Positions 7,806 to 15,528 of a DNA stretch of 32,184 nt are shown one piece after another. The stretch is from Phycisphaerae bacterium (GTDB taxonomy: Bacteria; Planctomycetota; Phycisphaerae; Phycisphaerales; UBA1924): positions 1 to 32,184 of the forward strand of contig JAUHXM010000027.1 of assembly GCA_030426605.1 (NCBI GenBank), written 5' to 3'. A program made the position numbers and the translations under genes. Position 1 is the first letter of the stretch; each line of letters begins with the position of its first letter. The notes under the pieces are model-generated. The model was given only the letters and a program-made list of their open reading frames with translations. It ran no database searches and was not told where the DNA came from.

Positions 7806-9989
7806 TTACCCATCCCGCGGACCCCGGGCGAGCGAGCCCGAACGCCCGCCATGCACGACGAGCACCGCCGCCTCAGCGACGATCCAGACCTCCAACCCGA
7901 GCATCCCCAGCGAGATGACGAGCAGCCCGGGCCGGCCCCCATCACCCATGAACGAGCACGCCAACTCGACGATCGCCCACCCCGTCATCGCGAGCATGAA
8001 GACCATCGGGAGGGCCGTCACCCAGGGCGGGCGCCCCCGGCGGACGAGCCAGACGGTGAGCACGAGCAGCGCGAGCCCGGCGAGGAGTTGGTTCGTGGCG
8101 CCGAAAACGGGCCAGAGGATCAGCCCGCCGGTGCCGGCGGCGGCGAAGTTGGTGCGGAGGCGCCATCGAGGATCGGGGAGAAGTTCTTCCGAGAAAGCAA
8201 GCCGCTCGCCGTCTGTTCCATTCTCAACTCGTTCGAGAATTGCATTGACTTCCGAGACTGTCGATTCGATTCCGGATCTCGTTGAAAACAGGTGGTACTG
8301 ACCTGTAACATCGATCGCCACCTTGGATTGCGGGTAGTACCGCTCGACCTTCACTCCATCGCTCAGCGCCAGCATCCCCGCCGTCAGCACGGCGAGGGTC
8401 GTCGCGGCGTACCGGTTTGCGAGCAGGCCGCGCCACCCGGGAAGGCGGATCGCGACGCCCTTCTTGCCGCATTCGGGGCAGGCGGCTGACGCGTCGATGC
8501 CGGCGCGGTCGTAGTGGCACGAGCCGCAGACGGGCGTGCCCGTGCGGCACCCGGTCTTGGCGAGCTCGGCGATGACGAACCGCTGGAGCCGGCAGGCCGA
8601 GTCCATCGTCGTCGCGGCGAACGACGCGACGAAGACGCCCATGATCGCGGTGCCGATCGCGAGCGGGACGCCGACGGCGGCCATGAGGTTCGCCGCCCCG
8701 CGCACGAACGTCGCGAGCGTGAGCCCGAGGGCGCTTGGGGACCAGGTGCCGTAGTGGTGTTGCCAGGCGTCGGCGCCAGTCTTCGTGACGTCGATAACCG
8801 GATCGCCACTCACGAGTGGCCATTTGCCGCCGAACAGCTCCAACATGTCATCGATCGACAAGGTTGACAAATCCACCGCCACCGTCGTCCCCAGCCCGAT
8901 CCCCGCGACGCACGCGAGGATGACGAGCACGGCGAGGAACCCCTCGGTCAGCATCGCGCCGTACCCGATCGCCTGGGCGTCGCGTTCGGTCCGCAGCTGC
9001 CGGCTGGAGCACCCGCTCGACACCAGGCAGTGGAACCCCGAGATCGCCCCGCACGCGATCGTCACGAACAGGAACGGCACGAACGGCGGCGCCGACTGCC
9101 CCGAGCTCGCCGGCTGGGGGTGCATCACGACGGCGTCCGCCACGATCGGCGGGTGCGCGACGAGCAGGCCCGTCAGCAGCAGCCCCATCGCGACGAGCAG
9201 CTGCCACGAGTTGATGTAGTCGCGCGGCTGGAGCAGCCACTGCACCGGCAGCACGCTCGCCACCCAGACGTACGCGAGCAGCACGAGCGTCCAGAACGCG
9301 ACGGGGGAGATGACGGTGGTGATCGCCGCGGGGAGGATGCCGGAGTTTGGCGCCCAGAGGTTCGACCAGTCGATCGACGCGGACCACCAGATGGAGGCGT
9401 ACATGAGCCCCACCGCGACGACGGTGCCCGCGACCAAGTTCAGCTTCTTGCGCACCCACACGCCCAACGCGACGGCGATCGGGATCTGGAGCATCACGGG
9501 CAGCACGCTCGCCGGGAAGCGCGCGAAGACCGTCGCGATCACCAGGCCGAATACCGCGAGCACGATCCACAGCCCGACGAGCACGACGATCAGGAAGAGC
9601 AAGCGGACGCGGGCGTTGACGACGTCGCCCGCGAGGTCCGCGACGGTGCGCCCCTTGTGGCGCATGGAGATGACGAGCGACCCGAAATCGTGGACCGCTC
9701 CCATCACGATCGACCCGACGAGCACCCACCCCAGCGCCGGCACCCACCCCCACACCACCGCGACGGCCGGCCCGACGATCGGGCCTGTGCCCGCGATGGA
9801 CGTGAAGTGGTGCCCGAAGACCATGGCTCGGGAGGAGGGGACGTAGTCCACGCCGTCCTCGAGGTCGTGGGCGGGGGTGGTGCGGTCGGGGTCGATGCGG
9901 AAGATGCGGCGCGCCAGGTACCGCCCGTAGGTGCGGTAGGCGATGAGGTAGAGCACCAGGCTGCCCAGCGCGATCGCGACGGTTGTCAT
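7806..9989 (-). CDS. cstA: CstA-family carbon-starvation peptide/pyruvate transporter with unusual inserts
   Basis: A multi-pass inner-membrane transporter of the CstA family, known for peptide or pyruvate uptake. It is 727 residues, close to E. coli CstA. Family blocks include VPSSRAMVFGHHFTSIAGTGPI (about 50-71), GAVHDFGSL (97-104), SGFHCLVSSGCSSRQL (317-332) and LWPVFGATNQLLAG (625-638). Two parts look added. One is a Cys cluster CGSC (488-491) and CPEC (504-507), a C-x2-C-x12-C-x2-C zinc-ribbon-like loop. The other is a soluble segment at about 545-610 whose DNA (8221-8340) is 48% GC by my count, well below the neighbours. The ATG at 9989 follows GAGGGAG. It heads a two-gene unit with the exported M28 peptidase and is divergent from psuG. 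Confidence 0.93.
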   Translation of the reverse strand: MTTVAIALGSLVLYLIAYRTYGRYLARRIFRIDPDRTTPAHDLEDGVDYVPSSRAMVFGHHFTSIAGTGPIVGPAVAVVWGWVPALGWVLVGSIVMGAVHDFGSLVISMRHKGRTVADLAGDVVNARVRLLFLIVVLVGLWIVLAVFGLVIATVFARFPASVLPVMLQIPIAVALGVWVRKKLNLVAGTVVAVGLMYASIWWSASIDWSNLWAPNSGILPAAITTVISPVAFWTLVLLAYVWVASVLPVQWLLQPRDYINSWQLLVAMGLLLTGLLVAHPPIVADAVVMHPQPASSGQSAPPFVPFLFVTIACGAISGFHCLVSSGCSSRQLRTERDAQAIGYGAMLTEGFLAVLVILACVAGIGLGTTVAVDLSTLSIDDMLELFGGKWPLVSGDPVIDVTKTGADAWQHHYGTWSPSALGLTLATFVRGAANLMAAVGVPLAIGTAIMGVFVASFAATTMDSACRLQRFVIAELAKTGCRTGTPVCGSCHYDRAGIDASAACPECGKKGVAIRLPGWRGLLANRYAATTLAVLTAGMLALSDGVKVERYYPQSKVAIDVTGQYHLFSTRSGIESTVSEVNAILERVENGTDGERLAFSEELLPDPRWRLRTNFAAAGTGGLILWPVFGATNQLLAGLALLVLTVWLVRRGRPPWVTALPMVFMLAMTGWAIVELACSFMGDGGRPGLLVISLGMLGLEVWIVAEAAVLVVHGGRSGSLARGPRDG

Positions 9990-10057
9990 ACGCTCCCTCG
10001 GCGGGGCGGCGTGCCCCCGATCGCGTCAGCCTACCGGAACACCACGCGTTGCCCCAG

Positions 10058-10933
10058 ATGGAGATCGTCAACCGAGCCCGGGCGAACGCGGTGGCGTTGG
10101 AGACGACGCTGCTCGTGCACGGCGTGCCGGCGGAGGCGGCGCCGGGGCTCGCGGCGGAGCTCAATGACGCCGTGCGTGCGCAGGGCGCCGAACCCGCGCT
10201 CATCGGTGTCGTCGCGGGCACCCCCACCGTCGGGATGACCGATGATGAACTCGCGACACTGCTCGCCGCCGGCGACGTGCCCAAGGTCAACACCGCCAAC
10301 CTCGGGCTCGCCATCCATCGGAAGACGCACGGCGCGACGACGGTCAGCACAACCATCGAGCTGGCGGCGGCCGCGGGCGTGCGCGTCTTCGCGACCGGCG
10401 GCATCGGTGGCGTGCACCGCGACTCAGCCGAGACGTGGGACGTCTCGTCCGACCTGCACGCGTTGGCGCGGTGGCCCGTCGCGGTGGTGACGTCGGGGGT
10501 GAAGTCGATCCTCAACGTCGAGGGCACGCGCGAGATGCTCGAGACCCTCGGCGTCCCCGTGGTCGGCTACCGGTGCGACGCGTTCCCGTCGTTCTACCGG
10601 CGTGGGTCCGCGGCGGGCGTGGACGCCCGGTTCGACGACGCCAGGGAGCTCGCCCGGTTCGTCGGGGCCGAGCTGGCCCGGGCGGGGCGTGGAGTCGTCA
10701 TCGCGAACCCGATCCCCGAGCCCGACGAGCTCCCGGAGGCGGACCTCGCCGCGTGGACCGCGCAGGCCCACGCCGAGGCGGAGGCGGCCGAGATCCGTGG
10801 TCGGGCTGTGACGCCGTTCGTGCTCTCCCGGCTGCACTCGATCTCGGGGGGGCGGACGCTGAAGGCGAACGTCGCGTTGGCCATCTCGAACGCGGGGGTG
10901 GCGGGCTCGATCGCCGCCGGGCTGGGCTGCTAA
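10058..10933 (+). CDS. psuG: Pseudouridine-5'-phosphate glycosidase
   Basis: Splits pseudouridine 5'-phosphate reversibly into uracil and ribose 5-phosphate in nucleoside salvage. Diagnostic blocks are VALETTLLVHG (catalytic-region Glu at residue 15), ATTVSTTIELAAAAGVRVF, ATGGIGGVHR, VTSGVKSIL (the Lys that forms the ribose adduct in the family), RRGSAAGVDARFD and VIANPIPE. The protein has 291 residues; E. coli PsuG has 312. The frame is open upstream to a TTG at 9983, which would overlap the divergent cstA start. The ATG at 10058 leaves a normal N-terminus although no Shine-Dalgarno precedes it. The usual partner kinase psuK is not adjacent; the next gene encodes a dockerin protein. Confidence 0.92.
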   Translation: MEIVNRARANAVALETTLLVHGVPAEAAPGLAAELNDAVRAQGAEPALIGVVAGTPTVGMTDDELATLLAAGDVPKVNTANLGLAIHRKTHGATTVSTTIELAAAAGVRVFATGGIGGVHRDSAETWDVSSDLHALARWPVAVVTSGVKSILNVEGTREMLETLGVPVVGYRCDAFPSFYRRGSAAGVDARFDDARELARFVGAELARAGRGVVIANPIPEPDELPEADLAAWTAQAHAEAEAAEIRGRAVTPFVLSRLHSISGGRTLKANVALAISNAGVAGSIAAGLGC

Positions 10934-11039
10934 GAGCCTGCGCGTGAGCGGGTTCGGCGAGCGGGGCGAACTCCTGCCGCACATCCCCCAGCTTTCCCAA
11001 AATCCCGGCATTCCGGCGTTGTACGCCTGATTTTGGCTC

Positions 11040-11055
11040 CTGTTCTGAACAGAAC
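11040..11055. promoter_or_regulatory. Palindrome, possible operator
   Basis: CTGTTC-T-GAACAG (11040-11052) is a perfect 6-1-6 inverted repeat overlapping a second one, GTTCTG-AA-CAGAAC (11042-11055). It lies about 25 bases upstream of the candidate -35 box of the dockerin gene, a plausible site for a dimeric regulator. The half-sites resemble steroid-receptor or LexA-like words only loosely, so no regulator is named. Confidence 0.35.
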
Positions 11056-11078
11056 CTTTGCGCAATTCAGCATGTTCT

Positions 11079-11108
11079 TTGACGCAGTGGATACCCTTCG
11101 CGTCTAAA
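11079..11108 (+). promoter_or_regulatory. Candidate promoter of the first dockerin gene
   Basis: TTGACG (11079-11084), an 18-base spacer and TCTAAA (11103-11108). The -35 matches 5 of 6 consensus positions, the -10 matches 4 of 6. It would give an mRNA leader of about 220 bases. Confidence 0.4.
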
Positions 11109-11333
11109 GTTTCTTGCGCAGGCTCGGAGAGGGAGTCTCGCCGACATCACGAATCTCGAACCCTTCATTCCGTGCGGGCTGGGGTTGGTGGTCCGTCTCA
11201 CCAGCCGTGGCGTCAACCGGGCGGATGTCGTTCCCGCTGCAGGGTCGAGCCGGGTGTTGTGTCAGATCAGACATCTCGATCAGTCATCGAACCAAACGAT
11301 TCAGGATCAGAGAACACCAAGGAGAAACGGATC

Positions 11334-13442
11334 ATGAACACGAAGCTGCAGCGCATCACCCTCGTTGCCGCGGCCGGGCTGTGTGCCCCCGCGTTCGCAC
11401 AGGATTCGGTCAGCAACTCGGGCGCGGGCCTCCCGGGCGACGCCCTGAGCCCGTACGACACGGCCCAGCAGTGCGCGGAATACGTGGCGGACCTCGCCCC
11501 GTTGACCACCTCCAAGGGCACCGAGTTCGGCATCGTCCCGATCCTCAAGTCGCCCCAGACCAGCACCAGCTTCTTCAACAACCTCATCTCGGCCCAGTCG
11601 ATCAGCCCCGACATCCTCACCGACGTCGCCAGCGCCTCGGGCAACTACGACTTCTGGACCGTTTCCGGCCAGGGCATCCACCCGAACAACAACAACGCCC
11701 CGGGCACCCTCAACGGCCCCGCCTCCTCGGCGCAGTTCGCCCTCGGCTTCGCCGACTTCGGCGGCAACTACAACGGCGTCGTGGGCGCGGTCGTCAATGT
11801 CGACCCTGCGACCCCCACGCGTCTGTTCGTCACCCGCCGCCAGAGCGTGACCAACGGCTCCTCGATCTCCGACAACCACGCCCAGACCGGGTACGGCGCC
11901 ATCGACGCCAACGGCAACCAGTACTTCCGCGCCGACGACTTCGGCACCAACGGCGGCTCTCTCACGGACAACAACCTCTTCCGCACGCGCCTCCTCGACC
12001 GCACGTGCAACATGCTCAACCTGATCGATGGCAACCTCGCCAACTCCGACGCCACCGACGCCTTCGACACCGGGTACGCCGGCGTGATCGTCGCCCCGAA
12101 CATGGGCCCGGCTTCGGTCTTCGGCGGCAGCGGCATCGCCGCCACCGCCACGTTCAACTCCGAGTACGCCTACGGCACCGGCGGCGTGACCACCAAGACC
12201 CTCGCCGCCCTGAACGGCGACGCGACGAAGGGGGCGCTCGGGTACTCCTCGTACAACCTGCTCGGCGGCGCTGGCGTCGCGACGTACGCCCAGCTGAACA
12301 CCGACCTCCCCGATCCCAACGACGCGGCCGTCTTCATCAACCTCTGGGAGGTTGACGCGACCGGTGCCCCGACGACCAGCGTGCTGTTCGCGCCGCCGGC
12401 GGCGATCACGGACAACGCGACCGGCGTGACGATCACGGGCGGCGCGTGGCAGTTCGGGAACTTCCTGAGCCAGGCCGCGTTCCGCGGGGGCGCTGGTCAG
12501 GTCGCGATCACGCGCGACCCGGCAACGGATCTGACGCTGATCGCCGCGGAGCGTGACTTTGCCGGGGCACCCGACACCGCGAACATCCCGCTCAACGACA
12601 TCACCGTGATCCGGTACAACCCGGCGACGGGCGCCGAGGAGTACACCCTCGCGGCGTACATCGACCCCTCCGATACGACCGGCGGCAAGCCGATCTGCAA
12701 CGCCGCCGGCGAGGCCATCGGCCGTCTCGAGGAGCTGTTCGACGTCACCGGCGGCACACCCGTCGGGCCGTCGATCTCCTCGCCCGCGTTCGACTCGGCC
12801 GGCAACCTCTGGTTCCTCGCCAGCGCCGGCCTGTTCGACGTCCCGGTCCCCTTCAACCAATCCTCCACCGGCAACGTGGTCGATTTCGACACCATCCTCA
12901 TCCGCGCGATCTACGACCCCGCCACCTTCAGCTACACCCTCGAGAAGGTGCTCGAGCCCGGCGACCTGTTCGTCGGCGCGAACTCCAACGTGCCCTACGT
13001 GATCTCCTTCCTCGGCCTGGCCGACAGCAACTCGATCAGCTCCGGCGCGTTCTTCTCGAGCAACGTTTCCGAGGAGCCCTTCGCCGGCGGCACGGCCGGT
13101 GCGTACCCGCCCGCGGACCCGCGCACCAACGGCGGTGTGGTTGTCAACGCCCAGATCACCTACGACGTGGACGGCGACGGCGACTTCGAGGACCCCTCGG
13201 CCGGCAACCCCGGCATCGACGAGGAGTACCAGGTCCTCCTCTACATCGGCAACACCACCCCGGCCCCGACCGGTCCCTTCTGTGACTGCAACGGCGACGG
13301 CACCATCAACATCGACGACATCGACTGCTTCGTCGCTGGCTTCCTCGGTGGCGATCTCGGCACCGCCGACTGCGACGACAACGGCGTCATCAACATCGAC
13401 GACATCGATTGCTTCGTCGCGTGCTTCCTCGACAACGTCTGA
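11334..13442 (+). CDS. Secreted protein of unknown function with C-terminal GC-type dockerin
   Basis: A 702-residue exported protein. The signal peptide is clear (MNTKLQRITLVAAAGLCAPAFA, cleavage about 22/23). The long central part (about 23-645) is rich in Gly, Asn, Asp, Thr and Ala with alternating hydrophobic strands, so probably beta-rich; I recognise no enzyme motif. The last 53 residues are a dockerin-like module with two matching halves, CDCNGDGTINIDDIDCFVAG and CDDNGVINIDDIDCFVACF, spaced by FLGGDLGTAD. The D-x-N-x-D-G loops should bind calcium. In clostridia dockerins attach enzymes to scaffold cohesins; in Phycisphaerae the partner is not established and none is visible here. The ATG at 11334 has AAGGAG upstream. 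The 3' end is followed by a strong terminator. Confidence 0.88.
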   Translation: MNTKLQRITLVAAAGLCAPAFAQDSVSNSGAGLPGDALSPYDTAQQCAEYVADLAPLTTSKGTEFGIVPILKSPQTSTSFFNNLISAQSISPDILTDVASASGNYDFWTVSGQGIHPNNNNAPGTLNGPASSAQFALGFADFGGNYNGVVGAVVNVDPATPTRLFVTRRQSVTNGSSISDNHAQTGYGAIDANGNQYFRADDFGTNGGSLTDNNLFRTRLLDRTCNMLNLIDGNLANSDATDAFDTGYAGVIVAPNMGPASVFGGSGIAATATFNSEYAYGTGGVTTKTLAALNGDATKGALGYSSYNLLGGAGVATYAQLNTDLPDPNDAAVFINLWEVDATGAPTTSVLFAPPAAITDNATGVTITGGAWQFGNFLSQAAFRGGAGQVAITRDPATDLTLIAAERDFAGAPDTANIPLNDITVIRYNPATGAEEYTLAAYIDPSDTTGGKPICNAAGEAIGRLEELFDVTGGTPVGPSISSPAFDSAGNLWFLASAGLFDVPVPFNQSSTGNVVDFDTILIRAIYDPATFSYTLEKVLEPGDLFVGANSNVPYVISFLGLADSNSISSGAFFSSNVSEEPFAGGTAGAYPPADPRTNGGVVVNAQITYDVDGDGDFEDPSAGNPGIDEEYQVLLYIGNTTPAPTGPFCDCNGDGTINIDDIDCFVAGFLGGDLGTADCDDNGVINIDDIDCFVACFLDNV
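13281..13439 (+). repeat. Dockerin-encoding internal duplication
   Basis: Two near-identical DNA stretches of about 40 bases, each coding for N-I-D-D-I-D-C-F-V-A, sit about 83 bases apart inside the gene end. They are the two calcium-loop/helix halves of the dockerin. The same arrangement recurs at 14770-14931. Confidence 0.85.
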
Positions 13443-13486
13443 GGCCGCATGAGCGGGACTGACACCCGCTGAACGCAACACCAAGG

Positions 13487-13518
13487 GACCCCCGTCCGAA
13501 AGGACGGGGGTCTTCTTT
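13487..13518 (+). terminator. Strong intrinsic terminator after the first dockerin gene
   Basis: GACCCCCGTCC pairs perfectly with GGACGGGGGTC across a GAAA tetraloop and is followed by TTCTTT. It starts 44 bases after the stop codon. A smaller hairpin, AGCGGG-CCCGCT, precedes it (13452-13470). Confidence 0.95.
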
Positions 13519-13520
13519 CA

Positions 13521-13567
13521 CAGGGACATCCCTGGTATTCTGACAGATCGGGCCCGGTTCCGGGCCC
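13521..13567. promoter_or_regulatory. Two consecutive inverted repeats in the leader of the EEP-dockerin gene
   Basis: CAGGGA-CA-TCCCTG (13521-13534) and GGGCCCGG-TT-CCGGGCCC (13550-13567) are both perfect. They fill most of the 72 bases between the preceding terminator and the start codon at 13591, and the second ends just before the GGAGG ribosome-binding site. They could be an operator and a leader hairpin. No clear promoter boxes are seen; TATTCT at 13536-13541 is a possible -10. Confidence 0.4.
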
Positions 13568-13590
13568 CGGATCACGACCGGAGGTTCACG

Positions 13591-14934
13591 ATGCGTTCCA
13601 TGCTGGCCGCCGCCACCCTCGCGCTCGCCGCGACGATCGCCCCCGCCCAGTGGGACCCGTTCAACGCCGAGTGGGGCAAGTCCGACGCGACCGATCTGCG
13701 CGTGATGACGTGGAACGTGCAGGACGGCATCTGTCGCACGAATTCCAAATCGGACGACTTCAATAACTGGAACGCAATCGTCCGCATCATCGCTTCGCTG
13801 CAGCCCGACGTCCTCATCCTCCAGGAATGCGGCGACAACTCGGGCAACGGCACCGGCTCCGGTGTGGACTCCACCACCCAGCTCACGCAGGTCGCCGAGC
13901 TCCTGATGCACGGCGGGTCCGACCCGTTCGCCGGCGGCACCGTCGGGTCCTACGTCCAGCTCTTCGTGCCTGCCTACGACCTGCCCTACATCTACGCGTC
14001 CCAATCGTCGGACGGGTTCAACCGCAACATGATCATGTCGCGCTACCCGTTCGCCGACCTCAACGGCAACGGATCGTCCCAGCTGAGCGACTTCTTCCAG
14101 CTCGACGACCCCACCGCCTGGGACCACGGGTTCAACGGCGGCATCCGGGGGTTCCAGCACGCCGAGATCGATCTTGACGACAGCGTGTACGCCGGCGACG
14201 TGATCATCGGCAACTCACACCTCAAGGCCGGCGGCTCCTCGAGCGACCAGGCCGACCGCATCGACGCCGCCAAGGCGATCGCCTACTACATCCAATACTT
14301 CTTCAACGGCAACCAGACCGGCAACGACGACCCGAACGACGTCGTCATCAACCCGCCCGACGGCACGATCACCGACGCCAACACGCCCGTGATCTGGGGC
14401 GGCGACTGGAACCAGAACCCCGGCGGGAAGGGCCCCGCCGAGTGGATGACCCAGGCCCAGCTCTCGGGCGGCTCGTCCGACGGCACCGACCGGGACGGCA
14501 CCGACTGCCTGCGCGATTTCGCGACCCACCCCATCAGCGGCGCCTCGGCGACGCAAGGCAGCAGTTCCAAGCTCGATTACATCGCCTGGCAGGACTCCAT
14601 CGCCACGGCCCGCCGCCAGTTCATTTACAACACCAACGGTTCCCAGTCCCACCAGCTGCCCTACCCCGTCGATGGGTACACCATCAACGGCCTGCTCGCC
14701 TCGGGCCAGGCATCCGACCACCGCCCGGTGATCGTGGACTTCATCCTGCCGCTCGTGGATCTCTGCTTCTGCGACTGCGACGGCAACGGCGCGCTCAACG
14801 TGGACGATGTGGACTGTTTCGTCGCCGGGTTCCTGGGCGCCGACCTCGCGACCGCCGACTGCGACGGCAACGGCAGCCTCAACGTCGATGACGTCGATTG
14901 CTTCGTCGCGTGTTTCCTCGCCACTTGCCCCTGA
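13591..14934 (+). CDS. Secreted EEP-family phosphodiesterase/nuclease with C-terminal GC-type dockerin
   Basis: A 447-residue exported protein. Signal peptide MRSMLAAATLALAATIAPA (cleavage about 19/20). The endonuclease/exonuclease/phosphatase domain spans about 35-385 with all superfamily signatures: MTWNVQDG, LILQECGD (metal Glu), IGNSHLKAGG, GGDWNQNP, SKLDYIAW and ASDHRPVIVDF. The last 55 residues form a dockerin-like module, CDCDGNGALNVDDVDCFVAG and CDGNGSLNVDDVDCFVACF, very close to that of the previous gene. It could degrade extracellular DNA or another phosphodiester; the substrate is not readable. The ATG at 13591 has GGAGG seven bases upstream. A terminator separates it from the first dockerin gene, so it is its own unit. 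It ends ten bases from the convergent response-regulator gene. Confidence 0.93.
   Translation: MRSMLAAATLALAATIAPAQWDPFNAEWGKSDATDLRVMTWNVQDGICRTNSKSDDFNNWNAIVRIIASLQPDVLILQECGDNSGNGTGSGVDSTTQLTQVAELLMHGGSDPFAGGTVGSYVQLFVPAYDLPYIYASQSSDGFNRNMIMSRYPFADLNGNGSSQLSDFFQLDDPTAWDHGFNGGIRGFQHAEIDLDDSVYAGDVIIGNSHLKAGGSSSDQADRIDAAKAIAYYIQYFFNGNQTGNDDPNDVVINPPDGTITDANTPVIWGGDWNQNPGGKGPAEWMTQAQLSGGSSDGTDRDGTDCLRDFATHPISGASATQGSSSKLDYIAWQDSIATARRQFIYNTNGSQSHQLPYPVDGYTINGLLASGQASDHRPVIVDFILPLVDLCFCDCDGNGALNVDDVDCFVAGFLGADLATADCDGNGSLNVDDVDCFVACFLATCP
14770..14931 (+). repeat. Second dockerin-encoding internal duplication
   Basis: Two copies of a stretch coding for L-N-V-D-D-V-D-C-F-V-A, about 84 bases apart, closely related to the module at 13281-13439. 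The two modules share layout but differ in codons and in I/V choices, so they are diverged paralogues rather than a recent copy. Confidence 0.85.
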
Positions 14935-14944
14935 TCGGCCGGCC

Positions 14945-15421
14945 TCACTCGCCGGCGTCGCGCAGCTGACGCAATTCGGCCTGGGCGGCGTCCAGCTCGA
15001 TCTTCAGCGTCCGCACACGCAGCAGCGATCGCACACGCGTCAGCAGTTCGAGTTTGTTCACCGGCTTGGTGAGGAAGTCGTCCGCGCCGACCTCGATGGC
15101 ACGCTCGACGTCGCCCACCTGGCTCAGCGCCGTCACCATGATCACGGGGATGTCGCGTGTCTCGGGCGACCGCTTGATCCGCTCGCAGACCTGGTATCCG
15201 CTCACGCGGGGCATCATGATGTCCAGCAGGATCAGGTCGGGCGTCTCCCGCTCGACCTCCGCGATGGCGCGCTCGCCGTCGGTCGCGGTCCGGACGCGGA
15301 TGCCGAGCTCTTCGAGGTAGGCCTCGAGGAGCTCAAGGTTGGGGATGTTGTCATCGACGAGGAGGATGCCGCCGCCCGCCCGCCGCGGATTGTTTGCAGT
15401 TTGATCGGGCTGATCGCTCAT
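14945..15421 (-). CDS. Single-domain response regulator (CheY-like receiver) with C-terminal helix
   Basis: A 158-residue phospho-acceptor protein. The receiver domain (about 18-137) has the acidic pair VDDN (D23, D24), the phosphorylation site LLDIMMP (D67), the switch Thr in MVTAL (T97) and the Lys in TKPVN (K119). An N-terminal Asn/Arg-rich extension and a C-terminal charged helix (about 138-158, LKIELDAAQAELRQLRD) flank it. There is no DNA-binding or enzymatic output domain, so it probably acts through protein contact, as in phosphorelays or as the stub of a multi-domain regulator. No histidine kinase is nearby. The ATG at 15421 has GGAGGT upstream on the coding strand. Confidence 0.93.
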   Translation of the reverse strand: MSDQPDQTANNPRRAGGGILLVDDNIPNLELLEAYLEELGIRVRTATDGERAIAEVERETPDLILLDIMMPRVSGYQVCERIKRSPETRDIPVIMVTALSQVGDVERAIEVGADDFLTKPVNKLELLTRVRSLLRVRTLKIELDAAQAELRQLRDAGE

Positions 15422-15528
15422 CCGTGCACCTCCACGCGGCCCCCAGCCTGCGAAACCGGGACGACCCCGCGCCCATAGTATTCGAGAGACCCGCCCGAGA
15501 CCCCCCCATCCCCGTCAGGAGCCCCGCC

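Larger units (their letters stand above)
10934..11333 (+). other. 400-bp intergenic/leader region before the first dockerin gene
   Basis: No convincing gene. It holds a short inverted repeat GGCGT-TGT-ACGCC (11017-11029) followed by TGATTTT, possibly a weak psuG terminator; a palindrome (11040-11055); and a promoter candidate (11079-11108). A 6-bp inverted repeat (GGCTGG 11177-11182, CCAGCC 11201-11206) lies in what would be a 226-base 5' leader. I recognise no riboswitch or known RNA motif. Confidence 0.5.

Noticed and set aside
8160-8357. Low-GC patch in cstA as an inserted mobile element
   Set aside because: The frame is uninterrupted, and no inverted ends, target duplication or transposase is seen; more likely a coding insert.
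9983-10057. N-terminal extension of psuG from TTG at 9983
   Set aside because: It would overlap the divergent cstA start and adds residues not expected in PsuG; no ribosome site supports it.
11040-11055. LexA (SOS) box
   Set aside because: The half-sites are not in the arrangement of E. coli (CTGT-N8-ACAG) or Gram-positive (GAAC-N4-GTTC) boxes, and the gene downstream is not a repair gene.
10934-11333. Riboswitch or small RNA in the leader
   Set aside because: No known conserved core recognised; only short inverted repeats are visible.
11307-13484. Long minus-strand frame opposite the first dockerin gene
   Set aside because: Its translation is a low-complexity Val/Gly/Ala/Glu/Asp string; the plus strand has signal peptide, ribosome site, dockerin and terminator.
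13281-14931. Dockerin repeats as a CRISPR or mobile repeat
   Set aside because: The repeats are coding, in frame, and only two per gene with no spacers.
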